The position numbers were made by a program, and so were the translations under genes. Shown here piece by piece: positions 37,984 to 51,200 of a stretch of 64,000 nt of DNA. Location: the NCBI GenBank assembly GCA_021904315.1, contig CM038914.1, forward strand, positions 17,905,065 to 17,969,064, in the 5' to 3' direction. The DNA comes from Sphagnum magellanicum (taxonomy: Eukaryota > Streptophyta > Sphagnopsida > Sphagnales > Sphagnaceae). The notes below the pieces were generated by a model that ran no database searches, was not told the origin of the DNA, and saw nothing but the letters and a program-made list of their open reading frames with translations. Each line of letters starts with the position of its first letter. The first letter of the stretch is position 1.

Positions 37984-38050
37984 AAACCCTAACGGAAGCC
38001 CTAACAAAACCCTAAGATGGGCTCTTTGTCTTCTCTCTCTCGTCTTCTGC
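37984..38050 (+). promoter_or_regulatory. Ribosomal-protein promoter: two teloboxes, site II element and pyrimidine tract
   Basis: AAACCCTAA occurs at 37984-37992 and 38007-38015, followed by TGGGCT at 38018-38023 and a long C/T tract (38022-38050). Teloboxes with a nearby TGGGC(C/T) site II element are the known signature of plant ribosomal-protein and other growth-linked promoters, and the pyrimidine tract is the usual start-site context. The start codon is at 38090. The elements are intact although the gene downstream is damaged. Confidence 0.8.
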
Positions 38051-38089
38051 CGCATTGTCGTGTGCTCGCTCCTCCTACCTCAAGCAAGC

Positions 38090-39932
38090 ATGGTACGCTG
38101 ATCTTCTGGTTCTACTGCGCTTATCCATCCCCTTAGGAGCTTTTCTTGTGGAGCCCGAGTGAAGTTTGAGATATTCGCAGTTTTATTCGTTATTCGTCTT
38201 CTGGTATGATAGAAGCTTTCCTCAGCTCAAGGAATGCTACTCGGAATCGTATTCCAGCAACATATTTTGTTTCGGGCTCCTTGTTATCTTTAGTCTTTCG
38301 GTCATCTTTGTAGTATTCGGAGTTTGGAGGCGAAAATTGTTAGAATTTCTCTAACACTTTTTCCGCCTTGTCATGACTCTAAAGGTCCTATTGTCAGTCT
38401 GATAATAATATCACGAAGATAAGGATAGTCGTGGGGAGAGAGATTGTTTCGTAGATATCTCAAAATGGGCTGATTGCTTTTGTCACAAACTCCATGCTTT
38501 GATGAGAAAATTGATAAAATTGATACCCTAGTTTGGAAACCCTACTGTTAATCTTCGTTTCAGGTTCCATGACCATTCCTTCAAGGATTCAGTTTCGATT
38601 GCATTGCTTTACATAAGTACACCTTTTGAAGTCAAGTTGTACGACTGCTTTTTCACCTCTGTAAATCCTAGGTCTTTATGTAGAGTTTCTTTGATTGACT
38701 TCTTTTTGCACCTGATAATTGCTGATGCTTATCATATTCCATTCAGATCCAGTGGACTTATGCCTCTGGAATTTCTTGTCAGCATTTTACCTGACAACAT
38801 GTTGAAATTGTCTCCAGGGTAAAGGGACAGGTAGTTTTGGCAAGCAGTGGAATAAGTCTCATACACTCTGCAGGTGCTGTGGTCATTGCAGTTTTCACAT
38901 CCAGAAAAGCCGGTGCTCAGCTTGTGCTTATCCTGCCACACGAATTCGCTCCTGTAAGTCCCTGAATTTGATGCTTGGTGTCATTACTGAACTATAGTAC
39001 CTGGTCACTACCATCTATGTTCCTGTTGAAGGTCACTGAGCATTGTGTGACTGTTGCTGCTCTTGAAACTGCTCCTCATTTTTTTTCCCCTGGTTTGGAT
39101 TCTCCTCCTTTTCTCCCCTTTGGTGGTATATTGTTGGATCCAAAATCTCTGTGCCCCACCATCTCTCAATTCACATTGACTTAAAACATAAGTATGGAGA
39201 AGGTCACAATTCTTATGAAGATTTAATTTGTTGAACTCTGGAAGAATCCAAAGGTTGTGAATGCTGTGAAGAGCACATTAATGAGTATTCTGTGAAAGGA
39301 CATGTTTTGATTTGGTTAGGGTAGACATTTCTAGAACCATTTGTCTGCTTGCCCCATGATCTTTCCTGAGAAATCATATACTGCCCATGATGTTTGTGGA
39401 GGGCTGTCACCCATCCCCTGTGGGTGTTACACAGAATCTAGTAGTTCATTGTGTTGGGCAAACCTCTTTGTAATTGATAGAAGTATGCTGTCTGCATCTT
39501 GACAGAATTGTCACATTGATTGTGTTATGAAGCACTTTCTGGATGTAGTGGTTTTCACTTAGGTTCTCTCTCTTTTTTGCCTTTGAGCAGACAACTAGAG
39601 TGTGAAGGCCATCCAGAGGAAGACAACAGGAACTGGTCGCATGTGGCATCTGCGTGGCTTGCCCTGCCGGTACAAGAACAATTTCAGAGAAGGTATGTGG
39701 TTTAATATTGATAGAATACCCTGCTGTGCTTGCAGGTCATTTGGAAGTAATATCTGAGTAGGTAGTGCTTGCTGAGAAACTGTGTGTGCTTGTCTTCCTT
39801 CCAATTTATTTGCTCTTCAGAGTGGTATACAATTAAGCAGTGTTTTGAAGCCAATATGCACCTGCACTGAGAAGTTTCTGTACTTTTGCAGGGTCTCAGG
39901 CACCACCAAAGGTCAAAGCAGCTGCCACTTAG
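38090..39932 (+). pseudogene. RPL37: 60S ribosomal protein eL37 (RPL37), intron-containing copy with in-frame stop
   Basis: Zinc-ribbon protein of the large ribosomal subunit. Exons: 38090-38092 (ATG only), 38818-38953, 39591-39692 and 39892-39932, all with GT-AG introns. ATG followed at once by an intron is, as I recall, usual in plant RPL37 genes. The spliced frame is 93 codons plus stop, the family's usual length. Conserved phrases include [31 protein letters not shown] and NNFREG, and the zinc ligands Cys19, 22, 34 and 37 are kept. Codon 49, the Trp of the invariant YNWSVKA segment, is TAG. Against the near-invariant family sequence as I recall it, Arg is lost at 11, 12, 21, 24, 25, 55, 65 and 72 (to Gln, Trp, Cys or His), each explicable by a CGN to TGN or CAN transition. 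Promoter and splice sites look intact. It is most likely a duplicated, decaying copy; a sequence error could explain the stop but not the arginine losses. Confidence 0.85.
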
Positions 39933-41504
39933 GCTTGCCCACTGGATGGTAAGTTTGGCATGTAGGCTTTGGAGCTGATGTGATGATCAAGCAATTTGCC
40001 GGGATAATTCCTGCTTCTGGTTTTGTTGGGTGAATGAAACATTTTTTGAAGGCTAAGGTACTGGCTGTCCAGATCAGTTCTATATTTCAATTGGCCTATA
40101 TCAACCATAATTTTTGTTTATTTATTGCTGGTCCAATTGTGTCTGCTGCTCTTGTTCCTTTGAGAGGTTGCACCTGGTGGTCATGTGCACACAGTATGAT
40201 CATTTCATGAAGTTATATACTTACCCATTATTTTATATAATGCAACTGGAAACAGTGTAATCACAGGCAAACTGCTGCTGAAAAAACTGAGAGTGTGGTG
40301 CTGAACATCTCTGGCCCCCTATGCTGCATGTATGCCAACAACAAGTCCATGTTCCTTTTGGGCTTTTTTGACCTCCAATCGTGTCATAGCTTAGCTATGT
40401 CCCTTGAATGCTGACCAACTGCTCATTTTGTTGATCAACCAGGTGAACACCTTATGGTGGTCTAGGCAATGCACCAAACATAATGCACAAGGGTGAGGCC
40501 ATGCCACAGCATTCTGTGGTAAGGTCTGAGTAGGCAGATTCAACAATTTTTTGACAAACAAATCATCTTCAACAGACATTTTGGTCACTATCCTCAGTGT
40601 ATGATCATTACCAGAAGATTATGTCATATGAAATGGTCAAGAAAATGACAATCTCTGCCAACCCAGACCATAATTTTCAAATGATGGGGCTCCATCTCCT
40701 ACTGTTGTGGAAACTCTCTGGGTTTGCTGGACAAATTTGTGTGGAAGAATCATCAGTTGTCTACCTGGATTATGGTGACGTGTTCGACATACTGTTCTCA
40801 CTTGTAACACATGCACATCCTCCAGCAGCAGCTTTTGATGATGCATACAAACCCTATTTTAGAGCATGGACCAGGTGGCTGCAGATGGTGTGTGATTTCT
40901 GAAGTCCTTGAAATCCATAATTGTTTAACACGGACAACATAATTGCAATTGATGTGACCTCCATTACGAAGAGCTCCAGACACCCACACATTAGCAGCAC
41001 TATGTACACTAGGAACCCAAAGGGCAATGTGACTGAAACAGGCACCCAGCATGCTAATGACCTCGAATTACTTATATAAGAAAAATTAATTATTGATTGG
41101 TTACAGTATTCAATAAAAAAGTTAGTACAAAACCCCCAAAAGTCTTTGTAAATAAACACACAGAAACCATCACATTCTCATGTAGATTTCATTGCCGAAA
41201 TCCACTGCACTAATATGGAAGTGAAATACCTACTCTTATAATAGATAAAATCCTAGCATGCTTGATCTAAAAGCTTGAAGTCCGTGCTGTAGAATACATT
41301 GATCTTGGAGAAGAAACATAAGACCACGATTCCATGAGTGGTACCAGGCCACTATCCAAGACCATAAACACAGGATGGTCAAGCAGAAATTTAGAATGAA
41401 ACATTGAACCTGTGTGCCACACACAATATGGGGTCCCAAAAAGACCAAGGTGGGGGGGGAGGGGGGGGTGGGTTATGTTGAAGGAAAAAAGCGCCAGAGA
41501 TAAA
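39933..41504. other. Intergenic DNA between convergent eL37 and phospholipase D genes
   Basis: No gene is recognised. Near 40608-40660 a roughly 55-bp segment resembles 1714-1765, including GAAGATTATGTCATAT and TGGTCAA. Frames of up to 101 residues around 40600-41160 lack recognisable motifs. A G-rich tract lies at 41452-41470 just beyond the phospholipase D stop codon. Confidence 0.5.
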
Positions 41505-44500
41505 TCAAGATGTCAGGTCATCAGGGAGGTTTGGTTGATTAGTGCCCATGACACTGCCACCCACATCAGGAAATTTCTCATGTCCTGGAAGGGGCATCAC
41601 CAATCCATCCACAGTCACTTGCAAAGGGTAGGGCATGAGATGGCCCTGCATGTCTGTCACCTCACTGGCTGTGTACTGCTGCCAGTTTGCCTCAGCCAGG
41701 GCATTCACCCGGCGCACACACTCTGCACTTTCTGGATCCTCAAAAGTTGGCTCCAATGTTCCAAAATGCTCTGCCCACAGTGACATTCGGTACCCATAAA
41801 CCTAACAAACACACACTCACATATCAGGGATGTTGTGGGTTAATATTCACTTCCATTCCATCGCATCAGAAGTTTCTTTAAGATGTCCAAGATAGGGATA
41901 AACTTTCTGATAAGTGAAGAACCCCCAACCAAAAGCACTCACCTGCCCACGGGGTGGTGCATGCTTAAAACTCCATGTATGATAGGGTTGATAAGCCCCC
42001 ATGGCAATCTCAGTGTCCCGAGACCCATCCATTGACCTTTGATTTATGTTTGCAGAGCCCACTATCACAAACTCATCATCCACTATCATCCCCTTTGCAT
42101 GAACATATATCATGAACCGTCTGTTCTTCTGGGCATGCCACTGAAAACAGACATCGTAACAGAAGAGTCAGGGGAGAAGCTTTCAGTAAGTGCCAAGCTC
42201 TAGCTTAACCATAGAACTCTCACCTAAGATTCCATAATCTTTGACCAAAGACAACTAAATGTGAATGAGAAATGTCCCTGAGAACCAGAAGGCAAAGGCC
42301 AAAACTTGAATTCATCTTACATGTTTTGAGTTCGGTTCTGGCTTTCGTAATGGTTCAGGCTCAAAAGACTTTTTCACCTCTCGATTCCCAAGACAGTAGA
42401 AATTCAAATAATCCCGAGGGTGCCGTTGACCAGTCAGACCACAATCCCTCAATGCTTCCGCAATCAACTTGTACATCATCTTCATTGTTTGTGACTATGT
42501 CCAACAACACCAAACAAACATGCAGATCAATCTAGAGTACATACTGACTCTTTATGCAATGTAGCAAGTGAACCATGCAGGGCTTTGGCACTGTAGACTC
42601 TGATTGGAGATTTTGCTAGTGCGAGCTGAACAGCTGCTTAGTGTGATTGGTTCAAGGAGTCAGTGAGATGGCAAAAGAATTTTACCTGAAAGTAGAGGAT
42701 CTCTTGTACTGCTGCACTCTCAGGTACACCTTCTGGCCACATAGGCACCACAACATACACAGCAAACATCTGACCAGCTCGTATCTTGCTGCAAATCTTC
42801 AAAGCGAGCTCCATTGGGATGAGGTGGTTTGCACCTAGTCCACCAAGTCAAAGACAAATTTTTCAACCACCCAAAAAAAGTGACACCTGCTGTTCTCATT
42901 ACCCTAAAACAGCTGCCTAAAATGCCAAAACTGCATGAAGCCCTCCACCCTCAAAAATAGAAGACAACAGAAGTATACAAGAGATAAAAATCTGAAAACA
43001 TGATTTGCTTTGTTGGAATAAATACCAGCTTTGTCATAGTCAGGCCAGTTGTAAGAAGACCCAAGGAAGTATTGGTTTTCAATGTATATGAAGTGCTGGG
43101 CAGAGCGAATGGCCTTGATGTATGCCATTTGAATGCTTACATCAATAGCAACACTTTTCCCCCATACTAGATGCTGCTCCCAAAAACAAACATCACACTG
43201 GGATATTCAAAATCAAATCTGTGCAACACAGCAATATCTGGTTTCCAAGTCCCCTACTATTGGAAATACATTCAAATCTGCCAATTTTCTCCATGTAATG
43301 ACATCCCCTCTGGCTCTGGACAACATGACATGGCCTTACCTGCTGTTGCACCTCTTCAGCAATCTTTGGGAAGCCTTTCACTGATCCAGAATCAATCGAG
43401 CGGAAGACCTGCACCAGGCTCCCAAAGTAAAAACTCTTATTGTCAGAAGCTGCTCTATGAGTGATCACATGAAAGCCCAAAAGAGTTTGGAAGCATCCAA
43501 ATTTAGAATTTTGATACACCATGACATTAACAGACAGCCTTTCAACTTGAGCTGCACATATCCACTTTTTACTGAGGAGAAATGATGACTAAAGATAGAA
43601 GGTCTGTGATTCCTTGAATTTGAAGGAAACAATGAGCCAGTGACCTCAAAAATTTTGCAGCATTGGGTTGCTTATATTATTTTAAATAGAAAGTAATTGG
43701 CAATAATCTTTTCATGTTGTGATGTTGCACAAGGGAACTTTAAAGTTGAAAATGTAAGAATGGACAATCCACCTGAACATGCCAAGTCTCAGGATCATTT
43801 TCCTTAGTCACATTTAGGGTTGGGTCCCCATCGGGTGGGGCTTGATTTGAAGGAGATAGGATCCTTGGAATGCGGTTGATATCAAGGAGCTCATCATCAT
43901 GTCGGTGGGTGGCCTTTCTCCATCGCTGCTCAAAGTTGGTGAGGACATCATATGCAGCATGGCCATCAATCCTGCAGTGCCAATCATGCCATGGTTCTCT
44001 TGGCCCTCCCCACTCTGCCCCATCCTGTTACACCAGATTCTCTGTCAATTTCCTCCAATTTCCCTTTTTTCCATCAATCAAATTATATGCAGCATCAGCA
44101 TACATGCAGAACCTCCCTGGAACTTGCTTTGACAAGTGCAGAATGAGACATGGGCCAACCCAAATCTTGCAGACATCTTGAACATTGTTGTTCTTGATCT
44201 TGTGAATCAACAAAAGCAAAAACTCACCGTAAAGCTCTTGTTGCGAAAATCACCCTTATGCTCATTTTGAAGACTAGAAAAGAGAAGGTGGGAGGGTGTG
44301 TCCCATCGCCCCCCTGTAAGATCGAGGCCACCGATGAAAGAGGTAAGCTTCCGCATGTTGCTTGGTCCATCTGTGTCCACTATCACTACCTTTTGATGAT
44401 GGGAATATAGTGTTCCAACCACCTGGAGTCAACACATTACTTTAGTGATTACAGCTTCTCCACAGATATTGCCAAAACCCAACCAGGTAGTGACTGAGTG

Positions 44501-47009
44501 TATTAAAAACTGGAAGAGCATAGTGCCAGGAAGACACATTTGAAAATTATTTTGCCAATTTGAAACTCTTTAGATGGTTTTGAGAGTGCACCTTTTGCCT
44601 GACCCAGCTGACCTTGTCATCAGCATAGCGTGGTGCCAGAATACAGCGCACCCCTGTGTTTTTGAAAAACTTCTTTGTTTCTTCATCATGTGTATTCATC
44701 ACCCCATTCTGAAAACAGCAAACATGAAGTTGAGGAACTTAAAACACCTTCACACCTTGAGCCTGGATAAATTCCTTTAAACTTGTGATGACATCACAAA
44801 ACATAGAAAGACTATTCCTTGGTAAAGACACACAAACGTTTCTAGATAGTAGCCAAAATCTAACCTGAAAATAAATTTAAGCACGCAATGAGCTGACAAA
44901 TAGTTGCAGAGCTACTAAGAACATGAAGTCCAAAGGAGATCATTCATACTGTCTTAAGAAGACTGTAATCATTTGAAGTTCTGTCATCCCACTGTAACAG
45001 CAGAACACGGATGCCATCAGCAGACTTCTTCTTCAACAGCTCTCCCAATGTCAAATTCCCACCATCAGGGACTGGCCTGTTGATGTCACGTACAAGCTTA
45101 ATCTTGTCATAAATGGACCACCCTGCTAGATATACCAAGTGATGTGCACCTGCAATGGCAGCACACATTTCCTCCCAACACCGATGATGGTGATACTCAA
45201 CACCACTTTCAAGCCAAATTCGTGGAAGTGTGCTGTCATAGATATGTGTGTCTTGGTAGAGAGTTAAGTCACATCCCTTTCGGAGGGGGAAATATGTGAA
45301 GGGGACCCCAAAAGAGTCTGGCCCCACCCCTTGTGTGTACAAGGGGACCTTTTCAACAGGCTGATAGGATACACGGAGGTGTAACTTTGCACCCGCATGA
45401 CACAGCTTGCCATTACTATTTAGAACTTCAAACCAGTCATCAATGATGTCACCACCTAATAACTGCTCAACTGGAATCTTGATGTCCCCAATATGTTGTG
45501 ACCCCAGCACATCCTGATCTTTGATTGTGAAGACCACCTCATAAACATGATGTGCCACTGGGACTGAAAAATGTTCATTCCATTTGGGGTTTACATTGTT
45601 ACTTATGACTCGAGTGCGTGCCACCCTGGCACCAGCAAGGACAACTATGACATAGGGGTCACTGGTGATCCCTGTCACACTTGCTGCAGCCTCTTTTGCT
45701 TTGGACTTTGCTCTTTGCAGTATGGATGGTAAACTGGATGTGGCTTGCCTAATCTTTTCAGAAAATATGTCCTTGTTGGGCAGGTTTACAGCCTCATAGA
45801 GCACTACATCTAGAGTTCCATGTAATAAGCAGCGCATACTGGAGAAACCAGATCGCCTGGATGACACTGCCATGCGTAGTGAGTCCGATTTTGTGGGGAG
45901 CATCCCTCCAGTAGGACCTGCTATATGCACATGAACACGCCTTTACTCAAAAGCATGAGAAAAAAACCTCTGAGGTACTACTAGCATATAAAAAACCACA
46001 TATTACCATATCAAACCATGAAGATTACAATGGGGATACCTGGATCATTGCTGTAAAGGGGTTGAGAACCATCAAACTGTTGGGACCGGAATGGCGCCTG
46101 TGGCCTTGGCATTACTTGCTCATTCTCAACAAAGGATGAAGCTGCTTAGAATCCAAAGCCAACAAAGTCCCATGGGTTTTGCAGCTGTAGTCAGCTATAC
46201 ATGAATCTAAGAGACACCTCCAGACAGCTGGATCTTGTAACTAAAAGCATGTGAAGTGTTGAAAAATCTTTTAGTCCTAACTCTCAGAGTCCAACATCTT
46301 TCATCTGCTGAGACAGATACATTCATGGTTCAGAAGGTGTGCTTGAGAATCAATTACTGTGTGTCTTGAGGCTGTGTCTGGAAAAGGAAATTTTACAGGT
46401 AGAGAAAGAAATTTGACCTGGTGATAGCCTAGGGTAAGCATCATAGCCCAAACTGTTGGAGCGGAAATCCTGTGCTGGAGCAGACTGACTGCCAATGTGA
46501 AAGCTTCCGCGTGGGGATCCTCCAGTTCGCTGTAAATGTGGTGGCACACCAAACTGGCCTCCTAACCCTCCATCTTCATGAAACCTTGAGTTCCCAGATG
46601 GCAAGGGAGGATATGCCTGGGACTGTTGCATATAATAAGGAGGCACGGGTTCAGTGACCTGGTTATAAGGATATCCTTGAAAATACTGGTTTGATGTGTT
46701 TTCCTGCACATTCACCGGTGGATAAGGTGAAGAGTGCACATCTGGATACATTGAGTTTTCTGGAGATTGTCGAGGCTGATACCCTGCAGGGTTGTAAGAA
46801 TGCACTTTAGGGTACAAAGATCCACTTTCAGATTCCCTTGCTGGTGGATACTGTGCCACATTCGGTACAGGATAACCATAGACATTTTCGAAAAAAGAAT
46901 TGGACCTCAAAGGAGGAGGGTAAGGAGGAGCTGGAGTTTGTGTTCCCCCAGGCCGCATTGGTTGATGCCCCCAGCTTCCTCCACCCCAATTTCCTGAATC
47001 TCCACTCAT
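41505..47009 (-). CDS. PLDB: Phospholipase D, beta/gamma (C2) type, 12 exons
   Basis: Hydrolyses membrane phospholipids to phosphatidic acid, a stress and membrane-trafficking signal; C2-type enzymes need calcium, and beta types PIP2. Exons (descending): 47009-46418, 46141-46040, 45917-44950, 44708-44613, 44422-44228, 44024-43773, 43408-43340, 43173-43026, 42834-42686, 42494-42321, 42140-41943, 41801-41505. All junctions are GT-AG and in phase, giving 1079 residues, close to Arabidopsis PLD beta1. Residues 1-230 are the Pro/Tyr/Gly/Ser-rich extension typical of beta types. The C2 domain spans about 262-410 ([34 protein letters not shown]). The first HKD motif is H595-K597-D602 ([10 protein letters not shown]), the conserved [11 protein letters not shown] follows, and the second is H929-K931-D936 ([10 protein letters not shown]). 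Both catalytic motifs are intact, with no stop or frameshift. Small exons are inferred from splice sites and family alignment. Confidence 0.93.
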
Positions 47010-48140
47010 GCTTCACTCATGGGAAAGCTCGCCCACTCTTACACCCTCTCTGACAAATGCTGATAATAGAAGTCACAACCTCCACCCCTACTACATGGAG
47101 AGCCTGAAACAGAAACTCCTTGATGCCTTCCCAAGATATCGATGCAAATTCTTCCAGCAGCAAAACTCCAATATTTTTTTAAAGAATTCCGTCCACCTGC
47201 TGCAACACCAAGCACTTACAAATTGAAACCAAGACCTCCACACCAATAAAACAGTTCAAAGGACACAAACAGTACTGGACGATTGATTTCAGCTCAAGAA
47301 AGAAGCTGTCGGTCCTCAAACCCTAAAGAGCATAAAGGAAAACCCAATTGCGGAGCCCGCCCAGTTGTAATCAGTTGAGGCTATAACAACAGCCCACGCG
47401 AAGAAGAAGAAGAAGAAAGAGAAAACGAAACAAGAAACCCAATTCCGCAGCAACCCAACAGCCGATCAGTAAGGGATACTCTTAAAAACACAGCGCAGAA
47501 ACCAAAGAAGGGAAAATATTGCGCCTCCAGCATGAACGACTTTTAACTCCGAAGAAAAAGCAAAAGTCTATGGAAACACAAACCCTCACCCCTGTTCCTG
47601 TTTGAAGATTGCGCGATCAAGCTGCGATCAAGCAAGCAGCTGTATACTTGAACTATTTTTCTTTGCGGCAGCAACAACAAACAAGCCAAGTCAAGAGAAG
47701 TGTGAGCTAAAAAGAAAACCATCAGCAACAAAACTGGTTTGGTGACAACACGGAACAAAAGAGGAAAGGAAACGTGGAAAAAGCAAAATGAAACAGAGTC
47801 GGCCTATATCACCCAACATCTTCTTAGGTACCTTCTTCGACACTTCCATTATTGATAGTGTTTTGTTGACAGTGCAACGACGACGACGACGACGACGACT
47901 ACGGCGACTACCAACTTCTCGTGCAACTTCCCAGCGTGCATTCACCGAGATGACATCTTTTGCAGTCTCACCGGCAGCAATCACGGAATGCCATACTCCT
48001 GCTAAGTTCCAGTGTTTCTTTGACTGTCGAAATTTCGCCAAATTTCGACCTGAAAAATATGATTTCGACCTGCACAAAGGATTTTTCATGAAAAAACTGA
48101 CCCAAATTCGCCAGCTTTTGATGAATTTTTTTTCAAATCG
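47010..48140 (-). promoter_or_regulatory. 5' region of the phospholipase D gene, with CT-rich tract and ACG microsatellite
   Basis: Upstream of the PLD start (reading the minus strand) the DNA is CpG-richer than average. A TTCTTCTTCTTCTTC tract (plus-strand GAAGAA repeats at about 47398-47420) resembles a plant 5' leader or pyrimidine patch. An (ACG)n tract lies at 47876-47900. Overlapping frames of 194 (-) and 127 (+) residues cross the ACG tract, which gives each an Arg run. I recognise neither as a protein. The leader may contain an intron that cannot be placed from sequence alone. Confidence 0.4.
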
Positions 48141-48142
48141 CC

Positions 48143-48200
48143 AGATTTTTATGATAAGTTCCAGTAGGTAGCCAAGAATATAGAAGGATTCTGTAGGCAG
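48143..48200 (-). repeat. Dispersed element fragment, near-identical inverted match to 51544-51606
   Basis: The reverse complement reads AGAATCCTTCTATATTCTTG, then GGCTACCTACTGGAACTTAT, then AAAAATCTGG(C/T)GATTT, matching 51544-51606 with only two or three differences over about 55 bp. The similarity stops abruptly at 48198 (CTGTAGGCAGGG), so this is a truncated copy. It is the most recent-looking pair of this family in the window. Confidence 0.75.
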
Positions 48201-51200
48201 GGCAGCATCGGGGCCTCTCAATCCGTCTTTATTACCACGTCCCTTCTCAAAAGCCTCGAGACCAGGGTTTTGCATACGTGTGAATAGTTGTTCAAGTTTG
48301 ACAAATTGGGCATTTAGGTTTTAGTAAAAAGAAATTGTGAAGCCTTTTGATGAGGTGTGAAAGATTGGAGTGGCAAAAATTTGGTGACAAGCTCCTATTT
48401 AGAAATTAAAATTGAAACATCAAGTATAAGAGAAGGGTCTATCAACAGATCCTTTAGGATTTGATATCCTCTAAGGCCAGTAGGCCAAGGGAGGGTCAAA
48501 AATCTGCCTTCTCCTATGTAAAACGTTGTGATAGTGAAACTGCAAAAGGATAGTGTTATAGGGACAATGAAGAGGGACAAGTTGGTGGGTAAGTTTCATT
48601 CAATGGAAGTTATTGTGATAGGTTGGAGAGTATTTTTTGGATTATTTATTACTATTCAGTAAACCCTAAACCCATTGAAGGACCAAAATATACAAAAGAA
48701 AAAATGCAATGGTGTTATGTGTGAAGAAATTGAATTTTTGTTCTAAAATACACTACACACCCAATGATAGCATGTGATCTTGACTTGCAAACCACATATT
48801 AGATTTGATATACAAAAACCATCGAATGTCCCTAGTTAAAAAAAACCTTATCCATAGGTCAAATTAGTCAACATCATGAAAATTGAAGTTGTTAATGTAA
48901 TTTTTTCATAAACTTGCACAACCAAACAACCACAACAATAAGCGTAATGAAACCAAAATGCAAGTTCTAAATGCAATAAACAAATGGAAAGGTCAAAAAG
49001 GGTTAAATTGGATATGATTGAAAATAGTTGTCATGGATTATAATTGTCAAATTGTCAAGAGAATTTATAATAGCAACCATGATTTTTTTAAAAATAATTG
49101 TGCATTTACATAGTATGTATCAAGTTGCAAGTTACAACACTACCACTGAACCAATGATCCAAGTTTTCAAGGCAAAAGACCCTTCCATGTTTTTTCCTTG
49201 GTCCATGTTGTGTTGACACAATTGTAAAGAAAAGTACCAACCATATAGAAAGGTTGTGCATACATATGAACCACCAAATCCAAATGCTCACAAGTGATTC
49301 CAAAGTGTTGTCTTCAAAAAATTCAATGTTAAAAAAATCCTTTCATCTTCCACAAAACTCATAATTTAAACTACAACGAACTTTGCCACCTTCATGAACT
49401 CACTAAAATACCCATGCACATAATAATGTATTAGAAGAAACTTTCTTCAAAAGCTTGCAACAAAGGATTCAAATCCAAGGGTTGGTCCATAGCCCACTAC
49501 ACGTTAGATTTCATTATGATTTTGGAAAAAAATAATTATAGGTACAAAATATCCACATCAATATTTCAAATATCCATGTTTGGTTTGATCCAAGCTTCCT
49601 AAGTTAACAATAAAACTTTTTCAATAAAACCAAATGGATAGGGAAGGTTTCTCACATGTGGATTTTAGTTAATAATATAAACAAACTGGACCTAATGCAC
49701 CCATCACCTCTTGGGTGGGAAATATTTTTTGAAGTTCATCACTAAACTTAGTTGCAACTGCAAAACACTACTTTTGAACATCATTAACAATTTGTAGGAA
49801 GAAAACATGAATCACAAGAACATAAAAAAATGTTCAAAAGCAATGGCAATGCATCATAATGGAAATCCAACAATGTGGAACTATAAGTTTTTCATACCTT
49901 TGTTTAAATTAGATGCCCATTCCTGCACCACCACATTTTATGTCCCATTTAATAAATTCCAATATCCATTAAGAACACATCATTCATCATTTAAGCAAGT
50001 TGGGGATCATTGTACCAAAAATACAAATAGATCTACTTGGCACAACTTTATAATAATTTTTTTAAAAAAAACATTGTTGGGATTGGGAGAACTCAATCAA
50101 CTCATTCAACCTTTCAAGCATTCGTCACATGAAACAAAACAAACCCCAACATTACCTCCAAGTCACAAAAAAGTTGAAGGTTATAGGTAGTTTGCAAATT
50201 TGTGGTAGAATTTTGATGCACCTTCAAAACCAAGGCTCTTTATTCATATAAAATTGTCTTTGCTAGGAATAACATAGAAATCCATCGAATTTTAATGTTC
50301 TAAGAATGCATTGACCATTAATTTCCTTACTATTGGCCAATTCAATAAACTTTTGGGTTCTTTTTGGATTGTGAGAAAAGTAAGCATAAAGACTTTATAA
50401 TACATTCTCAATCTTCCCCATAACGGCCAGTTTTGAAATGTATGTGCTACCAAATTTGTGTGATGATTCATGCAATGTACATCGATTATGAATGGAGCAT
50501 TTTGGTCCTTAAATTAAATTATCGCCCTAGTTCTGACACCCTAAAACACATTAACCACATCAACTCCAAATGTAATAAACTTTCAAGCCCTTGTTTCTTA
50601 AATCAAATCATTGTACAAAACCATGGCATCCACTATAATTTTTTTAAAATTATCTAAAGTGGCCCCATTAACAACTTAATGCAAGGATAACATCAAAGGA
50701 ATTTTTTATCAATTTTTCACTTTTACACCACATATGCAAAGATAGAAAACCAAGACTATTGATCCATGATTGTGACTTTATCACGTGAGAGGGAAACAAA
50801 TTTAACAACCTAAACCAAAGGGTGCAATCATAATCAAACAAGTCGAAAACCATGTTGAACAATTACCAAAACTATTAAATTTATTACACATATTTATGCG
50901 ATGCCACTTTAATGTAATGGTTAGTTGTATTAAATGATTGATATGAATGTTGAGAAATTCAAATAAAAATTCATTTAAATTGATTTTTGGTTTTGGTTTT
51001 AGTAAAAGACTTTTGAACTTGAACAACAAATTTGCTTTAAAAGTAATCAATTTTGCAAAGAACTAAATTAAGGTTTCTCTTAATAAATAAATTTTGATGG
51101 GAAAAAAATTAAATGATAATAATCTACTACCCACATTCTGAAAAATACTCACAATCAAAAAATTACAGAATTTGAGATTTTTAGCAATTCAAAATATGTT

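Noticed and set aside
37984-38015. CCCTAA motifs as interstitial telomere repeats
   Set aside because: Only two AAACCCTAA copies, spaced and next to a TGGGCT element just before an eL37 start codon; these are promoter teloboxes.
39591-39602. Rescue of the eL37 stop by a shifted splice acceptor (ACTAG|AGTG)
   Set aside because: Using that AG creates TAG at the new junction and shifts the frame, so it does not rescue the protein.
43814-44181. Frames of 64-103 residues on both strands around phospholipase D exon 6
   Set aside because: They overlap the real exon in other frames; the exon 6 frame is fixed by splice phases and by conserved PLD sequence.
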